NCBI RefSeq assembly: GCF_963678635.1
Contig: NC_087067.1
Coordinates: forward strand, 13,308,844 to 13,372,843
Length of the DNA stretch: 64,000 nt
Origin: Symsagittifera roscoffensis
Taxonomy: Eukaryota; Xenacoelomorpha; Acoela; Convolutidae
Direction of reading: 5' to 3'
Positions 48,901-59,632 of this stretch are shown here, piece after piece. Position 1 is the first letter of the stretch. Every line of letters starts with the position of its first letter. The translations under genes and the position numbers were made by a program. The notes beneath the pieces were generated by a model. That model made no database searches. It was not told the origin of the DNA and was given only the letters and a program-made list of their open reading frames with translations.

Positions 48901-51123
48901 AGTTGATGCCAGCTGCTATCAACCAGTCCACTCCTGCGATGGAGTATAGCCCGTTTACAGAGAGCCTAGCTCCATTCAGCATCCTCATCGCGTCGGCTGC
49001 AAACTTCACCATTTGAAGGTTCCGCTTCATCAAGTCTTGTTTGTAGACATGCAAGGGGGAAGGTATGGGTCTCGACCACATTTGAGAACTTCTAGTTGGT
49101 CGTCGCTCTTCTCGACTTGTACTCCTTGTTTCTGACCTCGAGGTGCCTGACGTCGTATCCGTTGTCGAGTTAACAGGTCCTAATCTCTTTTGCGGATGAA
49201 TAGTCCTTCTCATTGGCGATTCGCCCAGTCGATCCAGTACGTCCGTTTTTTTTCCCGGCTCACTGGAGCTCTCTGGCACCTGTGGCACTGCTGGAACTGA
49301 TCTCAGACGTGTCTCTAGATTAGGAGGCACAAAGGTCGAAATTGGCGGTTCATTCGCTGTCTCCTCCCTCCTCAGCACTCCTGTATCAAAGAGTTCGACC
49401 TCTAGTTTGTCCAGTCGCCCCTGGAAGACAAGGTTCATTCAGGCTTGTCCCTCCAAACTGTCAAAATGAACTCCATCTGTAGCGAACCTGTCCTGATCCA
49501 TGGCTCTCAGCTCAGCTTCTAAATCCATCAAGATCATCCTCCCAGCATTGCGATTCGCCAGATTTCTCACTATGTTATTTCATCTGATGGCCTTTTTGTT
49601 GTGCTTCCTTCCCGCCGGCGTTAAAGTTTTCGTGCTCATCGGAATGTTGCAGACGGTCAGTACCGCGCACTTGAACTTCTGCCATCATAAGCATACCATC
49701 AATGATTCCCATTGAGCTTCTTCCTCGTCCGAGCTCCTGAACATATTATTCGTGCCTATTAAGATCATTTTATTCGAAATTCTTCCTGGGTTCATCAGTT
49801 CCATCATTTGATACAGCTGGGCTATCGTGGCGCCTCGAAAGGTTATCACTGTGGTGATCAACCAGGTCCTCAAAATCTGTAGATCTCTCAACAAACTGTC
49901 GCCCAGTAATAAATGTGATGTCCCGAGCGGCGGTTGCTGCATGTTTACTGCTGGACTCCAAGTCGATCGGTTGAAACATGCCCGCATGTCGGTTCCCGAA
50001 ACTCCAGAAAAGTTGTTCTTCAGCTGGTTGTTTTTCTGTATGTCTAACACTCGGGACATTTTTTTCATTGGCATCTTCCTTGTCTTCCTGTCCGGAACAT
50101 TCGAGGTCGTCTTTGTCGGTCTTGTCGTTTTGTCAGCTCCCTCTCACCTCATCGTTTCCTGGGAAAGCTCCACTCTACCTGTATCGTCGATCGTTGCATA
50201 GGGTGCAGTCACCCCGGAACCTGGCGCACTCCTGTTGGCTACAAGTCGTCCCGCTGTTTGTATCAGCTTTTGCACTGTCTGTTCTAAGACTGGCTCACCT
50301 AGAGTGTCACTCGAGTCCGGGATTGTTACCCTGCCGGTTGCTGTCGGAACTCGTACTTCTGTCGTTTGGCTTAGTTCGCGAGGCGTTACAAGCTCCATCG
50401 GGGACTGCCCACGAGGAACATCCCTTGCGGGTATTGTTCTTTCCACTGCTGTCGTCAATGCCAGCCGCTCTGATCGCTCCTTAAATTCTCGCCTCAAACG
50501 TTCTATTTCGTCGCCGTGCTTCTTATTGCAATCCTCAAACAGTCTTTTCCACATATCTCTGTCTTCTTCAACTCTGAACAAAGTCTTGGTCACTCGATCC
50601 AGTTCTTTTTTCGTTTCACTTAGATCTTGTAGATCTTGCATCGTCTCATTCGTTTATACTTCCTCTTCTACTCTGGCCCTCTTTATTGGCACAGCTGCTC
50701 TTAGTTGTGAACTAGACGAGGCTGCCTCGCTGTTCATCTCCTGATGCATCTTTCTCAATCCAGGCCGAGTCTTGGTTGGGAGAGGCATCTCACCCGATTG
50801 GTAGGTGCTGGAACTTCACAATCCAGGCTCGTTCCACAAGTCACTTCCTGAGAGAGCCCCATTTCTCCGCCTCATTACCCTCATGTTTGGGCGGTCTAGT
50901 ACTCTTTGTTGTCCATATGCTGCCATCAATAAGATTTCTGTGGGGCGGTCCCCACGGTTATCGTGCCCTAAGATGCTTGTCAAGGCGACCAGAAACATCA
51001 CCCCTTCTCTGGGTCCTCCAGAGCGAAATTTCGATCCATCAGCCGACAATAGATCGCATCTATCATTGGTCCTACATACGCCTCCACTAGGTCCATCGGT
51101 TCATCCAAGTCCAACTTATCCAT
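45956..51123 (-). pseudogene. giant element, first accessory ORF (ORF3) with SGNH hydrolase domain
   Basis: A start at ATG 51123 (MDKLDLDEPMDLVEAYVGPM) fits; a frameshift near 51010 leads into the long frame. From 51049 to 48584 one frame runs about 820 codons, broken only by stops, mostly TGA. It continues with a few shifts to 45956 (about 1700 codons). Order: N-terminal segment, coiled coil (50640-50440), SGNH domain (about 49930-49440), a proline/serine-rich linker, a segment AGVDWLIAAGINFSSTMALQ (about 48890), a second alpha/beta-like segment (KILVVAHSDFV about 48550, HLPDGLKFVKAMVELLSEGE about 48180), and an acidic glutamine-rich C-terminus. It lies where env would be in retroviruses but looks intracellular. 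Confidence 0.6.
49440..49930 (-). other. SGNH/GDSL hydrolase domain within ORF3
   Basis: All key blocks appear in order and in one frame. Block I is LLLGDSLLRDL with GDS at 49895-49903. Block II is FRGATIAQLYQM (about 49830). Block III is ILIGTNNMFRSSDEEE with GTNN at 49745-49756. Block V is TDGVHFDSLEG at 49460-49480, giving the Asp and His of the triad. In this superfamily Ser, Asp and His hydrolyse esters, and Gly/Asn form the oxyanion hole. Spacing from Ser to His is about 145 residues, normal for the fold. Three TGA/stop codons interrupt it (for example one near 49590 where Trp fits). SGNH esterase domains are known in ORF1 of some CR1 LINEs; one in a Ty3-type element is unexpected. Confidence 0.65.
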
Positions 51124-51527
51124 TTCTCTTGATTCGGTTTGGATTATCAGTTTGCACAATTGAAATCTGATGAATAATTAAATGATCAATCAGGATCTAG
51201 AAAAGAGGTCACGTGTATCGCCTTTGTCAACATTATTCCAGATTTTGCATTGAATTTAATTTAAAACAGTCAGACAAAAAGATTTGATCTTAGGATATAT
51301 TAAAATCAGTTCATTGCTAAAGTTTTGAAATTCGACCTAAGAATGGATAGTCCAAACTTTGGGTCTGTTCCTTTGATTATCGTTTGGTCATTCTTGTTCA
51401 CTAACCCTTCCACACCCAAAGTCCTAATAACATAACACATAACATCTCACACATACACCCAACTTACATTCAGCCTATACTCAAATAGTAATGTAAATTC
51501 ATTCTTATGTAAATTCGTATGTTAGTA
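51124..51527. other. non-coding gap between pol and ORF3
   Basis: About 400 bp of AT-rich sequence with no frame in the element's direction. Its place between pol and the next ORF would suit a splice acceptor or an internal promoter for ORF3, but no clear signal is visible. Confidence 0.3.
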
Positions 51528-52618
51528 TCAGAGAAGATTACGTGTATCAATGCATACAGCTAGCTCCCGTGGATGCAGTCGTCCTCGTTTTGGGTCGCAT
51601 ACTGGAAGCGAGAGCTCCTCTACCTCCCTCTCCACAAGGAAGTCTCTCAGTCTCGTCAAGGACAAGACCAAGTCTTCAGGGTCCACATGCTGCTTCTCCG
51701 TCGCCCTCTTCACCAAGAAGTAGGGTAATTTCCTGGTATTTGAGACGCCGCCGCAGGAAAGGTTGCTACACCTCCTATTCTTGGTCCTTGCTTCCACAGG
51801 AATTCTATGTTTTTATATTCTCTCTTAAAACTTGCTGCTAACGCTGTCCTAGAACTCATGTCCACTGTGATTGCTATCGCACATGTCCTATCTGTGAGTA
51901 TAAAGTCGCTATCTGTTAGTATTATGTCACTTGAGTACTCATGTGGCAGATTAAAATATGACTCTACTACTCTCCCATGTCTGGTTCCTTGGGATCTTCG
52001 CCTAATTCAGCTTCTAGATCACCTGTTTCTCTTGCTAATTTTAATTTTTTTATTAATAATTTTCCAGTGTGAGTAAGTCCTACCCCCACTCTCCGGACAA
52101 AAATATCCATCGACGTCCCGTCGATCGCATACCGGATATTAAGTTAAGATTGGACGCAGGAATGATTAATTGCACTTCCTGGGCTGCCCAGGAAGGATTA
52201 TCCCTGTCCTTTTTTATGTATTTCACTGGTCTCGTTGGGGTCCGATGTCATCTAGTTCAGCCACTCTAAGACGCGCAGGTTCGTCAGTTCTTGCTCGTAT
52301 GATTGCTGTTGCTCGACCGGTCATCGGTCCACTCCTTGTCTTGGTCATCGACTATGTCTATGTCCTGTGACGCGGGTATCTCCTCTAGACCAACCAATTC
52401 TTCCGCTATCTTCTTCAGATCTATCTTGTCTACTATGAAGTCGTCTCCGTAAGGGTTGTACTTCTTCGTGATTCTTTGCCTGTCACTCTGTCATGTCTGC
52501 ATTGCAAATGGTAGATCTGGTTCCAAGTTCTTGGGAACCTCTATCTGTTCGGGGTCTCATCAGTCCTCTTCTGCGGAGGGTAAGGTTTCTTAGCCTGCTT
52601 CAATTATCTCATTGGGAG
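51528..52618 (-). pseudogene. C-terminal tail of Pol, degraded
   Basis: Downstream of the integrase the protein can still be followed in shifting frames. Around 52480-52330 there is a segment with KYNPYGDDFIVDKIDLKKIA and an acidic SQDIDIVDDQD, rich in Asp and Glu. The last piece (51528-51797) reads HVDPEDLVLSLTRLRDFLVE. No enzymatic domain is recognised. Such acidic tails follow the integrase in some Ty3 elements. It is heavily broken. Confidence 0.4.
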
Positions 52619-54221
52619 TCAGGTCCAGTGGTCTCCAGATGGGACTTCATTTTCATCCTTCTTTCCCCTGGTGCCCTTTTCCTTGACTTCGCAGGCAGGG
52701 TCCATCATCAGATAATCACCCTTTTCCATGTCCTCAGGTATACACCAGTCCTCTGTTGATGGGTTGTGTGGCTTTATGTTTTCAAAGTGAGCGGCTCGGC
52801 CGGTACTCAGCCTGTAAAAACGCCCCTCCTGGTGCACCTCCGTTATCATGAACGGTCCCCTCCACTTCCTTGTCCCTTTAGTCCCTTTAGGTGGTATAAT
52901 CTTTTGAAATACCCATACGTAGTCTCCTACTGAGTAAGTTTTTGCACCAGCTGCTTTTTATCAAACCTTTTCTTCTGCCTTGCTTAAGCTTGCTGAGTAT
53001 TTTGTCTACACAAGTCGTTCAGCTCTTGTTGACGTCTAATCACATCACTTTCATAAACTTGTGGTGTTGTTTTCTTACCCTCATACTCTGGGTAAAAAAA
53101 AAGACAAAGGCAAAGGCTTTTCGTGTCCAGTCAACATCATGTGTGGAAGAATTCCAGTGGTGGAGTCTTTTGTGCTGTTATAAGCTCCCATTACTTGTGG
53201 AAGGTCTCTGTCCCAATCAGTCATGTATCTAGAACAGTACACCCTCATCATCGACACCAGCGTCCGATTTCGCCTCTCCACTAAGCCTTTCGTCTGGGGA
53301 TGATACGTCATTGAGTGGGCCTGAGCCACTTGAGAACTTCTCATGAGCTCTTTAGTAAGTTCCCCACGAAGTATGTTACCTTGTCCGATTGAAATGAAAT
53401 TGGGGATCCGTGCCCCAATTGATTAGATGACAAAAAGTCTCTTCTGCTGAGGCAGTTATGCAGGGCACGGCCTCTGCCGTTTTCGTGAAGTGATCGATCA
53501 TGACAAAGACTTGATTGTAGCCACTGTTTGCCATACATATCTTCTGATGGTCAAACTGCACCACCTCGTTAAATTCAGATGACTGAATTGACTGCAATGG
53601 AAATCGCAATTTCCTTGGATCCTCGACTTGTTGACATCACAGACATGCTGTTACCCACATCTCACATGCCTTTCCCATTCCAGGCTACTCAAAGCGTTTC
53701 AGGATCCTTTGGTATACTTTATCAAGTCCCTCGTGGCCCATCTGATCAAGCGACCTGAGTAAAAGTTCTGTCAGACAGAGTTGCGGCAACACTATCGCGA
53801 TATATTTGTACAGGATTTTGTCTTCCTCTCTTTTCTTACAAGCCACGATCCCATCCTTGTTCAGGTGTAACCTTCCCTCTTTCTGCATAAACTGCTGTCT
53901 CAGAATACGGTAACTGTCTTCCTCCGGATCACCTTTGTCTGGTGCCCCATTCTCGATCCACCTTTCCAAATTTGTCTTCATGCGGTCATTTCTTTGCGCC
54001 CTTGGTAGGTCCGAGAGTCTGTATCTCGCCTTCAAGTATGTTCTCATGACCCTCAATTGACTACTCAGCTCATCGGGTTGATGCGCGTCATCTGCCATCT
54101 TCATACACCAAATTTTCGCCAATGGCTCTGTCTCTTGTTTGAACGGTTGAAGATCGTTCCTGACTACTTCCTTCTGCGGTAACAAGCTCAATGAACGTTT
54201 TGATACCGCTATTGTTTCCAA
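52619..54221 (-). pseudogene. integrase remnant (HHCC, DDE core, GPY/F module)
   Basis: Zinc-binding part: MGHEGLDKVYQRILKRFE and then MWVTACLCCQQVEDP (54221-53620). DDE core: VVQFDHQKICM (first Asp, about 53540), FQSDKVTYFVGNL (second Asp, about 53390, in another frame) and HPQTKGLVERRNRTLVSMMR (Glu, about 53280). C-terminal GPY/F-type module: KKWRGPFMITEVHQEGRFYR LSTG (about 52880-52800), then CIPEDMEKGDYLMMDPACEV. Integrase inserts the cDNA into host DNA. All three catalytic residues can be found, but at least three frame changes separate them. The order RNase H - integrase is that of Ty3/Gypsy, not Ty1/Copia. Confidence 0.75.
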
Positions 54222-54259
54222 ATCATCCGCTGCGTTGTCAAGGACTCTTTAACCGGGTA

Positions 54260-55640
54260 CTAGGTAGCGATCACTGTCAGGGTCCTGATACACTCCCTGT
54301 TCAAGTCTCTTGCTCGAGTCTCCACTAGTAACGTGTGGATCGCTATCTCTGACATTTCTGATCCTGTGCTGGAGAACCTGTATGAGGATGTGTCGAGTTC
54401 TGAATTCCTCGAGTTGTTGTCAACGGACGAGACTGCCACATAGCACGTCTCCATTGCTGGCTCCGATCGATAAGCTCTGCTCATCCATCTAAACTCCCGA
54501 ACAATATCTTATCCTCCCGGTCTTAATCCTGCACAGGACCACTTTCTTCAACATCCGACTCCCCGGACAAATTTCTTTGACGTCCTTCTCCGAGGAAAAT
54601 TTTCTTGTTCCGGGTTTTCTCAAAGGTGACAGTCTTCCTTTGTTTTCCCATCTCCATTTCTTTTTGTTTATCTGATCGAGGAATCGAGGATATCAGTTGC
54701 TGATCTACCGTCCCGCAAGCCTTTTCGTTTTTCTTGTGTTGGCGCCTTGATGGCATGATCTTCACTTTCTCTCTGACTGTCAGCGATGCCATGTCTGCTG
54801 CCCATTCGGGGCCATTTCTTGTCACTTCTCTCTCCAGCAATCCACCCAGCATCCGCATCACTTGCCGTGTGACCTGCACCGTTCTATCCAATAATGAGAG
54901 GCTGTTAATGTTCATGCGAGAGAGTTCCTGTGGGACCAGGTTCGAGCGCAGAGACAGATCCAAGGGCACCGGGTCCTTCTTGGATAGGATCATTAACTCG
55001 GCTGCTTTCTCTACAAGTAACTCAGGATGTCCTGGAATTGGATGTCCAGATTTGTCCAACCATCTCGTCACAGGAAGCGCTTCATAAGTATCTTTGTTCA
55101 GAAACGAGAACCCTTCCTTGATTTCCGCCTGATTGGCTTGCTTCTGATCCACTCTTTCATAAAACTCAGTCTTCCTGCTGAGGCTGTCAGGATTCTGGTG
55201 TTTGTCAAGCATCCTGTGCTCGATTATCTTGTGGTAACCGTCTAACGTGACTATCCATCGACCAAAATAGCTCTGATCTATCGAGTACGTCTTCAACCAG
55301 GATAACGCTCTATTGTCCACGAGTAGCTTAAAGGGAGTGCTTCCTAAGTATGCGCGGTACTTCTCCACGAATGTGACCACTGTAAACATTTCTGCCTTTG
55401 CTGCACCATATTTCATTTCAGTGTCACTCAACACTTTAAATCCGTATGCACTTGGACGGAGAACTGTTCTCCCATTCCATTCTTGCTTCTGGTGCAGTAC
55501 TCCCGAGATGGCTACTATTGAAGCATCAGTGTCGAGAACGTACATGCCCTTTTCCGTGGGCATGCCTAGCACTGGCTCACTGGCGCTTCGCACAGATCCC
55601 GCTTATTGTGTCAATAACACACTGGCACACAGTCCGTTTG
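54260..55640 (-). pseudogene. RNase H domain and RNase H-integrase linker; RT core missing
   Basis: The frame 55593-54523 (356 codons) starts MRSASEPVLGMPTEKGMYVL and reads DTDASIVAISGVLHQ (first Asp), LSDTEMKYGAAKAEMFTVVT (Glu), FKLLVDNRALSWL (Asp) and EHRMLDKHQNPDSLSRK, the complete landmark set of the RT-linked RNase H of Ty3 elements. RNase H degrades the RNA strand during reverse transcription. Normally about 1.2-1.5 kb of RT (with YVDD) precedes it. Here the protease side (about 55620) meets the tail of RT (SEPVLGM) directly. The rest (to 54260) is a charged linker of unknown role, with an SH-type stop at 54523. Confidence 0.75.
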
Positions 55641-55805
55641 GTGTTACTGAGAAGATCCGGCCCAAAATCACTGTGCTTTGACTAGTTGGGTGAGGTACCA
55701 AACAAACCTGTTTTCTATCACTTAATGCGTTCAAATTTCTCATCCTAAAAACCGCTACAACTAGCCGTTTTTATCATCCTGAAAACCGCTACGTCCCGGC
55801 TGTAG

Positions 55806-56807
55806 TTATATTTTTCTGTTCAAAAAAAATGGCACCTTGTTCTCATCTGTTATTATTCTATTAATCGGTCGCTTAACATACTTCCGCTCCGGGTTTCTTA
55901 TCCTTATTAGCCCGTTGTTCAAGTCAATCACCACATCGAAACTCCTGACGAAGTCACGGCCCAATATGGATTGGTCTGAGTTGTTCAGGTTTTCTACAAC
56001 CAGGAAGCTCATCCACAGGTCCCGTGCTCCCATGTGAAGGACCGTTATTGGTGTTCTTCCGGCTACGTGGGTTCCTCCACGGTTGGCTGCTGCCAATTTG
56101 AGGTTTGTCGGAATTAAGTCTTCCCTCGTGAAGCCCATTCTTTCCCAAGTCTTCACTGGCATTACGCTAACCACCGTACCTGTGTATAGAAGTCCTTTTA
56201 CTCCAATTTTTCTCTCATTGGTGTCCAGTAGATGTGCAGTCACGTCTGCCTCGTATCCTATGGGTACCGCATCTTGCTCCATCATGGCGTCATGGCCGAT
56301 TCTACGGACCTTAAGTTTTTCTTGACCCAAATAGATCTGCCCTATTTGGTCACTATCTGTTGTGACGTAGGTCCAAGTATAGATACTGATCCCATCCACG
56401 TTCAACAACACCTGATATGGTCTATAGGCTTCCACGTAGCGCCCGTGGAGTTTCTTTGTTCGAGGGTCACCCGTTGTCAACAACGCTCGCACAGCCCTTG
56501 ACTCAGTGCGTGGCTCTACTTGTCTCAGATAATCTGCATATGTATCCAAATGTATCATAGTGAACTCTGAGGGTTCACTTAGGTTCCTGATCACCTGATG
56601 TTTCGCCACTGAGATTATTGACTGTATTTTACATCCTTGTGGCACCATGCCCAACGTCTGCCCGGAGATCACATTTAGTTTCAAGCTCAAACTGCTTGGT
56701 ACTTTCGTTTCTTCGACCTTCGATGCTTCGAAAGCAATTAGCCTTTCCTGAGTTTTCTCAATTTCTACTTCGAGCTTTCCGTTTTGTTCTATCTCCTTTG
56801 TCATCAA
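55806..56807 (-). pseudogene. retropepsin (aspartic protease) remnant, catalytic Asp lost
   Basis: A 333-codon frame in phase with Gag, separated from it only by a TAG at 56811. Its N-terminal part (SIISVAKHQVIRNLSEPSEF) is the Gag-protease linker. The protease reads KIGVKGLLYTGTVVSVMPVK, with YTG at 56179-56186 where DTG or DSG is required; TAC replaces an Asp codon (GAC) by one base. The flap and the second conserved strand (SDQSILGRDFVRSFDVVIDL) are kept. The enzyme would act as a dimer to cut Gag-Pol. The frame ends at 55806, but the reading continues past single stops to about 55620 (LNALSDRKQVCLVP). Confidence 0.7.
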
Positions 56808-56810
56808 CTC

Positions 56811-57890
56811 CTATTGGAATCTGTTTGAAGCATCTCTCGCGGCTTCCCTAGATTCGATCTTAAAATAATCTGCTGCAGTCACTGGTTCAGGTTCACGCGT
56901 TTCTTCAGTTACTGCCTGCATCTTCTTTGTTGCCAGCTCTTGCGGTTTCTCTTTTCTGCGTGCCTCCGCTTCACTCAACAGGCGTACCTTGCTGGCTTTC
57001 ACACCCAATAAAGCTTCCTCATGCCTTGGATGCTTGATGTTTGCCACAGCATCCCAAAATTGTGCACAATCCGATTTAAATTGACCCTCCAAGTTACAAA
57101 AGAAACACCTGGGGCTGAATTTTGCAATTACTCTCCTCAGGAAATCTTCATGATTGACTTCTGACGCTTCTTCATCCTCGAGGCTGAAGCCTATTACTTT
57201 CATGCCTTGCTTGTAGGTTGGACATGCTGATACATGATGGTCTGTCGAAATGCAATGTGCACAAGAGCGTCTCTTTCCATGTCGTCCCTTAGTTTGTACC
57301 AATTGTTGATTGGTCAGCTGGTCCATTGTTAAAATTGCCATAATTGTTTTTGTAATAACCAGATCTCGATGGCGCTTCAGTAGAAGATAATCCTTGGATT
57401 TGTGTCTCAATTCTTCTCGTGTAGGCGCTTTAGTTGAAAGTGGTGCGTAAGGCGTTGCCAACATTGTTCGAAGCTCATCGTTCTTCCCACCATCATTGAA
57501 TTTTGAGGCAACTGCTAGCTTCATTCTGCTATTTGACCCATCTGGTTGACTACGACTTCTAAGCATCTCCAGATCATCTACAAACTTGTCTATCGTTTCG
57601 TCTTCACGTTGCCCCCATTTGTCCTGAGCCAAAACGATTCAACAAGATTCAAAGATCTTCTCAGCTGTGTCCCGCTGGTGTTGCTTTTTGGTCATCACGC
57701 AATTTAGGGCTATCTTTTCCAGGTTGCTAGTGAGTGCACTGCATTTTTGCCTTTCTGTTATGTCTTCCTCCTCAAAATGCAGTTTCATGACTTCTGTCCA
57801 GCTATCTATGCAGCCGTTAGATTCGTCTTTATAGCATCTCGGTTTCTTGAATACCCTCCTGGACCTCTCAATGCGTTCACTGGTCCTAGA
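56811..57890 (-). pseudogene. Gag capsid and nucleocapsid remnant
   Basis: The capsid part (57860-57420) reads SWTEVMKLHFEEEDITERQK and ALNCVMTKKQ, then EDETIDKFVDDLEMLRSRSQ, the retrotransposon Gag capsid fold. Two CCHC zinc knuckles follow: CAHCISTDHHVSAC (about 57260, intact Cx2Cx4Hx4C) and CFFCNLEGQFKSDC (about 57100), where Gln (CAA) replaces the His. These would pack element RNA. It is in phase with the N-terminal Gag and with the protease. A stop near 57891 and a frameshift pair near 57630 break it. Confidence 0.7.
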
Positions 57891-59135
57891 TTACCTCGTC
57901 AGGAAAGTTTCAAAGGGCCTGTCCAGAGGTTTAAACGCTGTAGCCATTGACGTTGCATCTCGTGAATGCCCAGCTTGAGCGTCATTGCCCTCCGATAGGA
58001 GCTCCGGATTTTCCCTGTTCGAGTCGCTGGGACGATTTCTTCCTTGATCCGAGTGACTCCAGTTTGCGGAATCACATCTCCCAGTCGCATTTGGGTTCTG
58101 CATCGGTGTCTCGCTTGAGGTCGGCTTGTTGCCAATCGAACCTCCTCTGATATTTGAGCCCCTCGACCTATTATCCTCTGTGGCATAGCTGGACGAACTG
58201 CGCCTACCTCTCGTGGATCCATATGTCCTTCTTATGTTGGCTTGTTCATTGAACTTCACTCTCGGCTCCCTGTTGGGTTCACCTGAGGCTGCTTGCCTAC
58301 TCCTCGATTCACTCCTGTTTCCTAGGAGACCCTCCAACCTATCCATGATAACCTGAGTGCACCTCTCCATCATCGCATCTATTCTCGTGTCAAGAGTCCC
58401 AAGTGTCTGCTCTTGCTGACTTTCTAACTTCTCCATGTCATCTCTCAATCGTGTCTCTCTTTGTTCAGCTTCCCTCGTCATTCGCGACAAGTTCTTGGCC
58501 AAGTTTTTTTCTGTCCTCTGCTTCAAGCGTTTTTCACTTTTGCCGACCTCTTGCCTGTTGCGGTTGATCTCTTCCCGCAGGCTTTCTCTCTCGATGTGGA
58601 CTGTCCTCTCCAGTCCACTCATTCTTAGGGACATCTGTTCGTTCTGTTCTCCTATACTGTCCACTATGCTAGTCAAAGCATCTTCGATTGATGCCCTTTC
58701 GTCCACTAATGGCGTCACTAGTGGCGGTGTCACCCTATTGGTTCCAGGCAGTTTCGTGCTAGTCGAGACTCAAGTCTTAACTCTATGCCTCGATGTTTCT
58801 TCATAATCCGCCTCTGGTTCCATTGGTGGGTTACTTGGCCCTGTGTTCCTGTTATTTCCAGATTGCACCTCCAAATTCATCATGATCACAAACACTCTTG
58901 ACTGCTGTGATCCATCTACGGTCTTGTTTATCGTCCTGACCACACTAATTCGGTCCGAAGAGCCAGTTGCCCTGTTGGTGGGTGCTCCAATTTCATGAGT
59001 CGAACTTTTGAGGCTTGATTGAGATCCGAAGTCATCTTGTTCGTCATCGTCCTCCTCCTCTTCTTGGGTTTCTGCTTCATTGCCTGTACCCTTTCCCATA
59101 GTAAATGGGAAAACGTTTCCCAAAATGTTCTTCAC
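57891..59135 (-). pseudogene. Gag N-terminal region with long coiled coil
   Basis: The acidic opening (59135-58770, with a run of Glu/Asp at residues 22-30) and the following frame (58733-57891) are in the same phase, separated by a single TGA at 58770. From about 58680 to 58330 the sequence is a charged coiled coil (VHIERESLREEINRNRQEVG, KSEKRLKQRTEKNLAKNLSR). A Ser/Arg/Asn-rich linker follows (RSRGSNIRGGSIGNKPTSSE). This suits the assembly part of Gag. ATG 59135 may be internal. Confidence 0.6.
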
Positions 59136-59185
59136 TCATTCCGAAAACGAGGAGGACATTGCCGTTTTCTCGGTCACCCCATGCA

Positions 59186-59632
59186 TCATGGTATTATCAG
59201 AGGGTGATTTTTTCTCGCTACATTTTCAGTCGAGATGTCAGACAGTTCCGACATCTCGTCTCGATCTAGAATCCCGGTGGAAGTGGCAAAGTCTTGGCCT
59301 CGTTCTACCGGAGTAGATTCACTCGCCAATCTTCTGTTCCCACTCCCTTCCGTTCCATGTCTCGCCCGGTTCTCATCTAGGGCAGGGTGCGGATGGATCT
59401 CTATTTCTAACTTTGCCTTTTGGCCTTCGGAGGACTTCTGACTCCTGGTTTCAACCATGACGCCTGAAACTTTCTCCTTATTGGTGGTCCGGGTCCGTGC
59501 AATCCTTTCCACAAAAGGGTCGTTCATTGATTTTCTTAGTTTCTTTGGTATGGTAGTTTCATTTAGCTTAGGTATCCTTGACTTCTCTAGACTCATTTTT
59601 GACTTATCACTTCTCACTGCGTATACACTCAA
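59186..59632 (-). pseudogene. basic N-terminal ORF ahead of Gag
   Basis: 148 codons, opening MSVYAVRSDKSKMSLEKSRI; hydrophilic, Lys/Arg/Glu-rich and with no hydrophobic core. It is one frame off the following Gag ORF and could be its original N-terminus after a frameshift near 59180. No domain is recognised. Confidence 0.4.

Larger units (their letters stand above)
42488..59632 (-). mobile_element. giant Ty3/Gypsy-type LTR retroelement, decayed, with two extra long ORFs
   Basis: Reading right to left: a basic leader ORF, Gag with coiled coil and zinc knuckles, retropepsin, RNase H, integrase with GPY/F module, then two ORFs of about 1700 and 1150 codons. The coding part is about 17 kb, against 4-6 kb for an ordinary Ty3 element. 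The RT core is deleted. The gag-protease part and most of the first extra ORF each keep a single frame interrupted mainly by single stop codons, so the element was intact fairly recently. Its codon use is more GC-rich than the AT-rich flanks. Confidence 0.75.

Noticed and set aside
45956-51123. ORF3 as an envelope gene making the element an endogenous retrovirus
   Set aside because: No signal peptide, transmembrane anchor or fusion-peptide-like segment is visible; the content is a coiled coil, an SGNH domain and acidic linkers.
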